A DNA stretch of 7,329 nucleotides from CAZADA01 sp964483775 (GTDB lineage: Bacteria; Pseudomonadota; Alphaproteobacteria; Caulobacterales; Maricaulaceae), in assembly GCA_964483775.1 (NCBI GenBank), contig CAZADA010000127.1:1-7329 (forward strand). Reading direction: 5' to 3'. Every line of letters starts with the position of its first letter. Within the stretch, counting starts at the first letter, position 1. The translations under genes and the position numbers were made by a program. Shown here in pieces: positions 1-5,671 of the stretch. A model generated the notes under the pieces. That model saw only the letters and a list, made by a program, of their open reading frames with translations. It was not told the origin of the DNA and did no database searches.

Positions 1-864
1 ACCGCCCGCCGCCTGCCAGGCCTCACGCATGGCCCGCACGGCCCCTTCGCCCGAAGGCTGGACCATGTCGAACCCGTCTGACGTGGCCGAATAGCCCAAC
101 ACTTCAGCATAGATCGGCGCGCCGCGCGCCACAGCCCGTTCATAGTCTTCCAAGACCACCACGCCGGCGCCGCCAGCGATCACCAACCCGTCCCGATCTT
201 TGTCAAAGGCGCGGCTGGCGCGCTCAGGCGTTGCGTTGAACGCAGAGGACATGGCGCCCATCGCGTCGAACAACACCGACAGCGTCCAGTCCAGCTCCTC
301 GCCACCGCCGGCGAACATCACATCCTGACGCCCAACACGGATCGCTTCAGCCGCCTCGCCAATGCAATGCAGTGATGTTGTGCATGCCGAAGAGATGGAA
401 AAGTTCAGTCCCAAAATCTTGTAGTGCGTCGACAACGTCGCCGAGGCGGTTGAACTCATCGCCTTGGGCACGGCGAACGGCCCAACGCGCTTGGGCCCCT
501 TCTCGCGGGTGACATCGGCTGCCGCCACTATGGCGTGGGTCGAGGGCCCGCCCGTGCCAATGATCAGACCGGTGCGCTCGTTGGAGATATCAGCCTCGCC
601 AAGCCCCGCATCGGCGATGGCCTGTTCCATGGCCGCGAAACACCACGCCGCGCCATCGCCCATAAAGCGAAGGGTGCGCTTGGGAACAATGGCGCTCGCA
701 TCCAGTTTGGGGTCACCAGAAATCTGGCTGCGAAAACCGCGCTCCACATAGTCCGCGTCAACGCTGATGCCCGATTGCCCAGCCCTCAGCGACTCACGCA
801 CCGCCTCGGCCGTGTTGCCAATGCACGAAACGATGCCAAGCCCCGTCACGACCACGCGACGCAT
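1..864 (-). CDS. fabB: 3-oxoacyl-ACP synthase I (FabB), 3' end cut by the window
   Basis: Beta-ketoacyl-ACP synthase that elongates acyl chains in type II fatty acid synthesis; with FabA it supplies cis-unsaturated acyl chains by extending cis-3-decenoyl-ACP. The translation opens MRRVVVTGLGIVS, the standard thiolase-fold start of the family. The active-site cysteine is at residue 161 in the motif SISSACTTS (codon at 382-384), close to Cys163 of E. coli FabB. The sequence GGGEELDWTL and the following alanine/glycine-rich region also fit FabB. Only 288 codons are present, so the two catalytic histidines and roughly 120 C-terminal residues lie beyond position 1. The start ATG overlaps the fabA stop by one base (TGATG), and a GAGGG at 874-878 can serve as ribosome binding site, so the two genes are almost certainly co-transcribed and coupled. 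FabF is the alternative family member, but adjacency to fabA favours FabB. Confidence 0.95.
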   Translation of the reverse strand, partial: MRRVVVTGLGIVSCIGNTAEAVRESLRAGQSGISVDADYVERGFRSQISGDPKLDASAIVPKRTLRFMGDGAAWCFAAMEQAIADAGLGEADISNERTGLIIGTGGPSTHAIVAAADVTREKGPKRVGPFAVPKAMSSTASATLSTHYKILGLNFSISSACTTSLHCIGEAAEAIRVGRQDVMFAGGGEELDWTLSVLFDAMGAMSSAFNATPERASRAFDKDRDGLVIAGGAGVVVLEDYERAVARGAPIYAEVLGYSATSDGFDMVQPSGEGAVRAMREAWQAAGG

Positions 865-1418
865 CAACCAGAACCCTCAAGCGCGGCATCCAGTTCATCG
901 GCTGGGAACAATCCCACGCGCAGGTCCTTGGCGCGATAAATCGGCGAGCCGTCCACAAACATGGCGCCGTCCGCATAGCCGAGCACAGGCTTACCGGTCA
1001 GTCGCGCGCGCTTGATGTCGATCTCATAACGCACGAGCTTGGCGGTGGGGCGCACCTGGCCGCCAAACTTGACTTCCTTCACGCCCAGCGCCCGTCCGCG
1101 CCCTGGCGCGCCGGCCCAACCCAAGAAAAAGCCGGTCAGCTGCCACATGGCGTCCAGGCCGAGACAGCCCGGCATAACGGGGTCGCCTTCAAAGTGGCAG
1201 GGAAAAAACCAATGGTCGGCTTGGATGTCGAGTTCGGCGATCACGACGCCCTTGCCGTGAGCCCCCCCATCGCTGTTGATCTCAACGATCCGGTCGAACA
1301 TCAGCATAGGCGGCAAAGGCAGCTGCGCGTTGCCGGCGCCAAACAGTATCGCACGTCCGCAAGCGATGAGCTCGTCTTTCGTGTATGCGCTCTTAACATC
1401 TGTCACGGGAAAGGCCAT
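864..1418 (-). CDS. fabA: 3-hydroxydecanoyl-ACP dehydratase/isomerase (FabA)
   Basis: Bifunctional enzyme that dehydrates 3-hydroxydecanoyl-ACP and isomerises trans-2- to cis-3-decenoyl-ACP, the branch point to unsaturated fatty acids. The hot-dog fold signature is clear: GNAQLPLPPMLMFDRI, then FFPCHFEGDPVMPGCLGLDA, with the catalytic histidine at residue 75 and aspartate at residue 89 (same 14-residue spacing as His70/Asp84 in E. coli), then GRALGVKEVKFGGQV and a C-terminal DLRVGLF. The chosen ATG gives 184 residues against about 172 in E. coli. The open frame extends to a TTG at 1433, just after an in-frame stop at 1437-1439, which would add five residues; neither start has a good Shine-Dalgarno sequence, and ATG is preferred. 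It is first in the fabA-fabB unit and divergent from the irr-like gene. Confidence 0.95.
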   Translation of the reverse strand: MAFPVTDVKSAYTKDELIACGRAILFGAGNAQLPLPPMLMFDRIVEINSDGGAHGKGVVIAELDIQADHWFFPCHFEGDPVMPGCLGLDAMWQLTGFFLGWAGAPGRGRALGVKEVKFGGQVRPTAKLVRYEIDIKRARLTGKPVLGYADGAMFVDGSPIYRAKDLRVGLFPADELDAALEGSG

Positions 1419-1547
1419 GTTCGTGGTTACCAAAACTCAGGTGATCGATCGAGCGGCGCCGCGCGCTATTCGACTTTGGGCCGTTGCGGTACCATGTCTA
1501 TCTATGACCGCTCAAGCCATACGCGCCAAGTGCGCGCTGGCAAGCGG
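1419..1547. promoter_or_regulatory. Divergent control region between fabA and the irr-like gene
   Basis: These roughly 130 bases must hold the promoters for both fabAB (minus) and the irr-like gene (plus). Two adjacent perfect palindromes are visible on the fabA side: TCGATCGA at 1445-1452, extended as an overlapping GATCGATC at 1443-1450, and GCGGCGCCGC at 1453-1462. The more AT-rich part lies around 1491-1508 (CCATGTCTATCTATGACC). No convincing -35/-10 pair was found on either strand, and no AT-rich iron control element of the TTTAGAA-N3-TTCTAAA type known for Irr was seen. That a control region is here is inferred from gene orientation, not from a recognised site. Confidence 0.4.
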
Positions 1548-1979
1548 ATGGAGACACAAAACGCCATGTCTGTCAGCGTCAAGGATCGATTGGAACAATC
1601 AGGTCTGCGCCCCACCCGACAGCGCCTGCTGTTGGGGGCGCTCTTGTTCGCTGGCGGCAACCGTCATTTCACCGCCGAGGAGCTGCACATCGAAGCGGCT
1701 CAAGCTGGCGAGCCGGTTTCACTAGCGACCGTCTACAACACATTGCGCGCCTTCACTGGGGTGGGATTGGTCCGACAGCTGCCAGTGGAGGGCCCGTCGG
1801 TGGTTTTTGACACCAACACCGATCCCCACCACCACTTTGTCAATGACGGCCAGGTCACCGACGTTCCTGCCGACAGCGTCCAGTTCTCTGAACTGCCGGC
1901 CCCTCCGGCGGGCTGGCGGATCGCCAGTGTCGATGTGATGATCCGCTTGCGCCCTGACGATCGATCGGGCCGGTCGTAG
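1548..1979 (+). CDS. irr: Irr-type Fur-family transcriptional regulator
   Basis: Winged-helix DNA-binding regulator of the Fur superfamily, most like Irr, which adjusts iron and heme genes in alphaproteobacteria according to heme status. Residues about 11-80 form the DNA-binding domain, with LRPTRQR (20-26) and the recognition-helix hallmark SLATVYNTLR (58-67). The dimerisation domain carries the triple histidine PHHHF (His94-96), the family's metal/heme-binding region. There is no cysteine anywhere in the 143 residues, so the C-terminal CxxC pairs of classical Fur are absent, as is the Cys-Pro heme motif of Bradyrhizobium Irr; both favour an Irr-like over a Fur-like call. A second ATG at 1566 would give 137 residues; its candidate ribosome site GGAG (1550-1553) is 12 bases away, and the site before 1548 is weak, so the start is undecided. 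The reading frame runs upstream to 1194, but that part is antisense to fabA and is not coding. The gene is divergent from fabA, an arrangement known in alphaproteobacteria. Confidence 0.85.
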   Translation: METQNAMSVSVKDRLEQSGLRPTRQRLLLGALLFAGGNRHFTAEELHIEAAQAGEPVSLATVYNTLRAFTGVGLVRQLPVEGPSVVFDTNTDPHHHFVNDGQVTDVPADSVQFSELPAPPAGWRIASVDVMIRLRPDDRSGRS

Positions 1980-1992
1980 ACGCAAATAAGCC

Positions 1993-2529
1993 TCAGGAGG
2001 TCTCGGCCATCAGCGGCGGCTCACTTGGCGCCGCATCCATGGACCCCCAAAGCGACCCAGCCGGCGTCCAACCGGCGTAGCGGCCTGATGACACCTGGCA
2101 CCATCCGCCATAGCACGCACCCAACGCCAACACCGCGCCCGGCTCGGCGTAAGCGACAAGCGGGCTATCGATGGATGGCTCAGCATAAAGACCGGCCATC
2201 GCCCCTCCCGCCTGGCGCACATAAACAGTGCGGCGCGCCGACAGGACACGGCGATGGACCCAGGTCTCATCCCCAACCGGATCGCGAATTTTACGCCAGT
2301 GCTCGGTTTCCATGACGATCATGACGGGCAGCCCCGCCTGGCTATAGATCCACTCAACCGGGTGCTCGAAGCTCGGCCCCAGTCGTCCATTGACTTCGTT
2401 GAACCTGAGGCTCTCAAAGCGCGGTACGGGGTGACCGGACGGACCGATCCGCGGTTCATCACCGCCTGAACCGTGAGCCCAAACCAGACCGATCATGATT
2501 GCCAGGACGATTGGGCGCACGGTGCGCAT
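1993..2529 (-). CDS. Secreted protein with two bacterial SH3-like repeats (SH3_4 type)
   Basis: A 178-residue predicted periplasmic protein. Residues 1-24 form a signal peptide (basic MRTVR followed by a hydrophobic IVLAIMIGLVW core). Two SH3-like repeats follow, about 38-98 and 103-162. The first has the typical opening PSGHPVPRFESL, then VNGRLGPS, PVEWIY, LPVMIV, WRKIRD and TWVHRRVLS. The second ends in ACYGGWCQV, AGWTPAGSLWG. Cys139 and Cys144 in the second repeat may pair in the periplasm. Such domains (Pfam SH3_4, bacterial SH3) are widespread in alphaproteobacterial envelope proteins and are thought to bind cell wall or protein ligands; the precise role is unknown. The start at 2529 is favoured over an upstream in-frame ATG at 2706 because GGAGAG (2534-2539) sits just before it, the signal peptide begins there, and the longer form would overlap the divergent gene. 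It is convergent with irr, 13 bp apart. Confidence 0.85.
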   Translation of the reverse strand: MRTVRPIVLAIMIGLVWAHGSGGDEPRIGPSGHPVPRFESLRFNEVNGRLGPSFEHPVEWIYSQAGLPVMIVMETEHWRKIRDPVGDETWVHRRVLSARRTVYVRQAGGAMAGLYAEPSIDSPLVAYAEPGAVLALGACYGGWCQVSSGRYAGWTPAGSLWGSMDAAPSEPPLMAETS

Positions 2530-2648
2530 GGCGGCTCTCCAAACCAATGCTCGACGCCGACCACAAACCGCCGTACCGATGAACACACCGTAAAAGACGG
2601 GGATTCTGCGCAGGCGAAAGTGCACTGCGTTCCATGAGGAGGGCGAGC
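2530..2648. promoter_or_regulatory. Divergent region between the SH3-like gene and the coiled-coil membrane gene
   Basis: These 119 bases separate two outward-facing starts, so both promoters should lie here. The ends are occupied by ribosome binding sites: GGAGAG (2534-2539) for the minus-strand gene and AGGAGG (2637-2642) for the plus-strand gene. A TAAAAG at 2591-2596 could act as a -10 element for the plus-strand gene, but there is no recognisable -35 at the right distance. No operator palindrome was seen. Confidence 0.35.
2637..2642 (+). promoter_or_regulatory. Ribosome binding site that decides the coiled-coil gene start
   Basis: A perfect AGGAGG ends six bases before the ATG at 2649. 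An in-frame ATG at 2634 directly precedes this element and would place the AGGAGG inside the coding sequence, so 2649 is the better start. Confidence 0.8.
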
Positions 2649-4184
2649 ATGGCGCGTAAACCGGGGCCGGGCGGGGCGAGCAAGACAAGCGTGACATCCC
2701 GCCCATCCAGTCGTGGCGCCAAAGTTCAACGAGGTGCTGAAGCCATGCGCGAGAAGGCGCTGTTGCGTGCAGGCGCGCAAGGGCCGCAAGCGCCCGGCGA
2801 TATTGACCCCGCCGAAGCTCAAGTGGCCGCTGAGTACGCCGAAAACGTCAATCGCGTCCGCGAAAAGCTTCACGCCGACGTCACCAACGCCACGGCGCGC
2901 ATTCTCAAACTGGGCGCACGCCTGGATACCGCGCGTGCTGAAGAAGCCGGCGTGCGCGCGCGCTTGGAGATCGCCAACGCCCGCGCCGAACACCGCGACG
3001 ACATGATCGCCGCAGAGCGCGAGGTGATGGCCGCCGAGCGCGATCTGCGCCTTTTCCGGGTCCGCAACAATCTAAGCCGCGAGCCTTCAATCCCGCGCGA
3101 TCAAGTGATTTCCGGAGCGTGGTTGGCGATCCTCCTCGTCCTGGAAGCCGCCTTCAATACGCCGTTCTTTCTGATCGAAGGTCAGAGCTTTGTGGGCGCT
3201 GTGTTCGAAGGCCTCCTCGTCAGCGGCGCCAATATCGGCCTTGGCCTCATGGCCGGCATGGTGGGCCTGCGTTTGTCAGCACACAAACGCCTGTTTCCCT
3301 GGAAGCTCTGCGGCGCCGTCACCTTCATCGGCGCGACCACAGGGGCGGTCTCACTGGCCCTGCTCATGGCGCTGCGCCGGATCCACGCCTCAGAGCCGGC
3401 CCAAGCGGGCGCCCTGGTCGGCGATCTCAGCCCCATCGTCCTCACGGTCGCCTTCACCGCATTCGCCGCGCTCGGCTTCATGTTCGCCGCCTACAAAGGT
3501 TGGCAGGGCTTTTTCGAGCCCTATCCAGGCTATGGCCAAAGCGCCAAACGCCTCGCCAACGCGCGCCGACGCCTTGAAGACCTTCGCCACGACTTCCACG
3601 TAGCCGCCCGCCAGGCCATTCAAGACGTGCAGCAGGATCTCGAAGACGAAATCGACGCCGACCGTGACGCCGTGGCGTCCGCACGCCTGATCAACACCGA
3701 AGTGGACGCGGCCGAACTCGCGGCGAAATCCTCGCTGACAGACCTGCGCCAACGCGCCGACTATCTGATCAAGGTGTACCGCGAGACCACGGCGGAAGTT
3801 GACGGACGACCTGGTCCACTGCCGCTGCCCGACATCGATCCCATGCTGCAGGCCGAAAACCCCACAGCCGAACGCGCCCGCAAGGCGCTCGAAGAGAGCG
3901 AACGCAAGCTTGCCCAAAACGAAACCGCCTACGCCACCGGGTTGGCTGAGTTGCGCCAGGTCCTTCTGGGTCTCGAAAACGACCTCGCCATGTCGGTGAC
4001 CGAGGCGCAGGCCGCCGCCCGCAACCAACGCAAGGCGGAAATTGACGCCGAGGAGGCGCCGCGACCGCCGACGCCGCCTCTGCCTGAAGTCCCCCCCTTG
4101 CCTGAATCCGACGCCGAGGCCACAACGACGCCAAGCGGCAAGCCGACCAAGAACGGCGGCTCCGGAGCACGCAGGAGGGGGTAA
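2649..4184 (+). CDS. Unrecognised four-helix membrane protein with cytoplasmic coiled coils
   Basis: No family recognised. The 511-residue protein has a basic, disordered N-terminus (1-45) and a charged Ala/Arg/Glu-rich helical segment likely to form a coiled coil (about 55-142). Four hydrophobic segments follow at about 154-175, 180-207, 217-242 and 261-282. A second long helical region covers about 295-385 and 405-465, and the tail is proline-rich (473-487) with a basic end GARRRG. The loop between helices 2 and 3 (RLSAHKRLFPWK) is basic, so the positive-inside rule puts both termini and both coiled coils in the cytoplasm. The only sizeable periplasmic loop lies between helices 3 and 4. The gene is translationally coupled to the next one (TAATG). 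The layout, a membrane core with long cytoplasmic rods, recalls scaffold or force-transmitting proteins such as ZorA, but no MotA/TolQ signature was seen. The coding call is firm because of the strong ribosome site, coupling and length. Confidence 0.85.
   Translation: MARKPGPGGASKTSVTSRPSSRGAKVQRGAEAMREKALLRAGAQGPQAPGDIDPAEAQVAAEYAENVNRVREKLHADVTNATARILKLGARLDTARAEEAGVRARLEIANARAEHRDDMIAAEREVMAAERDLRLFRVRNNLSREPSIPRDQVISGAWLAILLVLEAAFNTPFFLIEGQSFVGAVFEGLLVSGANIGLGLMAGMVGLRLSAHKRLFPWKLCGAVTFIGATTGAVSLALLMALRRIHASEPAQAGALVGDLSPIVLTVAFTAFAALGFMFAAYKGWQGFFEPYPGYGQSAKRLANARRRLEDLRHDFHVAARQAIQDVQQDLEDEIDADRDAVASARLINTEVDAAELAAKSSLTDLRQRADYLIKVYRETTAEVDGRPGPLPLPDIDPMLQAENPTAERARKALEESERKLAQNETAYATGLAELRQVLLGLENDLAMSVTEAQAAARNQRKAEIDAEEAPRPPTPPLPEVPPLPESDAEATTTPSGKPTKNGGSGARRRG
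4173..4178 (+). promoter_or_regulatory. Ribosome binding site for the VWA-like gene
   Basis: A perfect AGGAGG within the last codons of the upstream gene, five bases before the overlapping TAATG stop-start. It fixes the downstream start at 4184 and indicates matched production of the two proteins. Confidence 0.8.
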
Positions 4185-5089
4185 TGCGTCGCGCCCGCAC
4201 AAGGCGAGAGCGCCGGGAAAAGGAAAAGCGCAGCGTCCGCAATCGGCGGCTGATCGCTGTGTCGGCCATTGTCGGCGTCATCGTCGCGCTGACGGCGATT
4301 CCCACGGTGCTGATCGTGCGCGAACTGACCAAAGAGCGCATTGAGCTTGATGAGTTTGGCTGTTCAGAGACGTTTCGCCCAGCTCACATCGTCATTCTGA
4401 TCGACCAGACCGACGACCTCCCCCCCCAATGGGCAAGTTATGTCCAGCGCCTTGTCCCCGCCCTCGCGCGCAGCGGCGACCTTCCCGATTATGGCCGGCT
4501 GAGTGTCTACAGCCTCACCGATGACCGCGCTGAACCCTTGGAACGCTGGTTGTCCGAGTGCAAACCGCCCAACAATGCCGGCGGGTCGTTCCTGTTCGAC
4601 ACACAAGCCGACCGCTCTGAAAGTCAAGAACGCCTCCAGGCTTTCTACGAAGAGAAAATTGCGGAGATTTCCGCGCGCTTTGAAGGCAATTCGGTCCGAG
4701 ACGCCAGTCCGATTCTCGAAGGTCTCGTCGCCTTGAGCCAGGACATCGATGACGCCGAACTCGAGATCCAAGCCGAGCGCACCCATGTGATCGTCGTCTC
4801 GGACATGTTGCAGTTCACCCGAGAAGCGCCGCGAATCACACATTATGGGGAGTCAGATCCGGACTTCACCGAGTTTTTCGCCGGCCGTCAGGGCCGTGAC
4901 CTGACGCCGCTGCTCGATGTGGAGCGCATGACGGTCCACTACGTGCGCCGCGAAGACGAAAGCGAGAGCCGCCACCAAACCGAGGGCCATGTTGCGTTCT
5001 GGCGGGCCTATTTTGAACAAGCCGGCGTGGAACAACTCAACTGGAACGATGACCCGCGCGCGGCGGTCGAAGCGCTCCCACAAGGGTAA
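4184..5089 (+). CDS. Membrane-anchored protein with a von Willebrand A-like domain and altered MIDAS
   Basis: A 301-residue protein with a very basic N-terminus (MRRARTRRERREKEKR), one membrane helix at about 23-47 and a large C-terminal domain. The positive-inside rule places that domain in the periplasm. It resembles a VWA fold: strand HIVILID ending at Asp74, the motif D-Q-T-D-D (74-78) where the metal site is normally DxSxS, a loop and helix SPILEGLVAL (Ser175 at the usual Thr position), and strand THVIVVSD ending at Asp207. The third position of the first motif is Asp78, not Ser, and the second is Thr76. The protein has only two cysteines, Cys60 and Cys126, both predicted periplasmic, so a disulfide is plausible. 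It overlaps the coiled-coil membrane gene by one base and probably acts with it. The fold call is by eye; the partner and ligand are unknown. Confidence 0.85.
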   Translation: MRRARTRRERREKEKRSVRNRRLIAVSAIVGVIVALTAIPTVLIVRELTKERIELDEFGCSETFRPAHIVILIDQTDDLPPQWASYVQRLVPALARSGDLPDYGRLSVYSLTDDRAEPLERWLSECKPPNNAGGSFLFDTQADRSESQERLQAFYEEKIAEISARFEGNSVRDASPILEGLVALSQDIDDAELEIQAERTHVIVVSDMLQFTREAPRITHYGESDPDFTEFFAGRQGRDLTPLLDVERMTVHYVRREDESESRHQTEGHVAFWRAYFEQAGVEQLNWNDDPRAAVEALPQG

Positions 5090-5142
5090 GCCCGACGATC
5101 AACGCGCCCGGCACAACGCCAAATGACAAAGGACGACCGACC

Positions 5143-5565
5143 ATGAACCGCGCCATCGCCATCCTCTGCGCCGGGCTCTTAGCCGCCTGCAACGCCGCCG
5201 AAGACAACCAGCCCACCCCAACCGACGCATCGAGCGACCCCGCAGAAGCAACAAGCCCAGCCGAGCAGGCCCCGGCGGGCGACGACGCCGATGGTGCAGC
5301 CGCGCGCTACACGCCCGTGGACGTCGACGACGCCAGCGTGGCCGACGTCCTCTTAGCCGCCCAACTCGCCGTTTATGATCAGTTTCCCACCCGCGCCAAC
5401 GTCGCCTCACGCAGCGGCGGCGTGCGCGTGACCGATGATGCTGAAATCTACCGCATCGAAATCACCATGACGGGATCGGTCGGCACGTACGCCGTCATGG
5501 TGAGCCGCCCGCTCACCGGCGGCGACCCCGAGGTCCTGTCCGTGGAATGGCTTAATCAGGACTAG
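5143..5565 (+). CDS. Small predicted lipoprotein of unknown function
   Basis: A 140-residue protein with a short signal peptide and lipobox LLAAC (12-16), so the mature form should begin at a lipidated Cys16. The next residues are Asn and Ala, not Asp, which in general favours outer-membrane sorting. Residues about 20-53 are an Ala/Pro/Asp/Glu-rich linker, followed by a compact domain (about 54-140) with SVADVLLAAQLAVYDQFP, then probable strands around RSGGVRVTDDAEIYRIEITM and GTYAVMVSRPL. No known domain was recognised. An AAGGA (5129-5133) lies nine bases before the ATG. The gene follows the VWA-like gene after 53 bp without a visible terminator, so the three may be one operon. The stop lies within a GGACTAGTCC palindrome (5559-5568) that is too short to call a terminator. 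Confidence 0.75.
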   Translation: MNRAIAILCAGLLAACNAAEDNQPTPTDASSDPAEATSPAEQAPAGDDADGAAARYTPVDVDDASVADVLLAAQLAVYDQFPTRANVASRSGGVRVTDDAEIYRIEITMTGSVGTYAVMVSRPLTGGDPEVLSVEWLNQD

Positions 5566-5593
5566 TCCGCACCGGCCCCATCCCGCCTGTCGC

Positions 5594-5623
5594 TAACACG
5601 ATGGGCGCCAACACGATGAGCGA
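5594..5623 (+). repeat. Two-copy direct repeat, 15 bp period, upstream of mtaB
   Basis: Two adjacent units share AACACGATG(G/A)GCG with one mismatch in 13 bases (5595-5607 and 5610-5622). They sit just upstream of a candidate promoter. They could be a tandem binding site or a chance duplication. Confidence 0.6.
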
Positions 5624-5636
5624 CCGACCGCCTTTC

Positions 5637-5667
5637 TTGACGTAGCCGCAGAGCTCCGCCAGCTAAG
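5637..5667 (+). promoter_or_regulatory. Possible promoter before mtaB
   Basis: TTGACG at 5637-5642 matches a -35 hexamer at five of six positions. The best -10-like sequence is GCTAAG (5662-5667) after a long 19 bp spacer, which would put the transcription start near 5674, at the first mtaB ATG. The -10 match is weak, so this is tentative. Confidence 0.3.
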
Positions 5668-5671
5668 GCAT

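Noticed and set aside
464..939. Plus-strand open frames opposite fabB and fabA
   Set aside because: Shadows of well-supported minus-strand genes with arginine/alanine/proline-rich nonsense translations.
1476..1508. Possible promoter for the irr-like gene (TTGGGC with TATCTA or TATGAC)
   Set aside because: Spacing and hexamer matches are both poor, so no -35/-10 pair can be supported.
1194..1547. Long N-terminal extension of the irr-like gene
   Set aside because: Antisense to fabA with no Fur-like sequence; the Fur-family homology begins after 1566.
1959..1966. GATCGATC palindrome near the irr stop, matching the one at 1443-1450
   Set aside because: An eight-base palindrome inside coding sequence of GC-rich DNA is expected by chance; no wider similarity between the two places.
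2530..2706. Upstream extension of the SH3-like gene to an ATG at 2706
   Set aside because: Would bury the signal peptide, ignore the GGAGAG before 2529 and overlap the divergent gene.
3390..4202. 270-codon open frame on the minus strand
   Set aside because: Antisense to the coiled-coil membrane gene, low-complexity Gly/Arg/Val translation, no ribosome binding site logic.
5559..5568. GGACTAGTCC palindrome at the lipoprotein stop as a terminator
   Set aside because: Only a five-base stem with no loop and no T-run; too weak to call.
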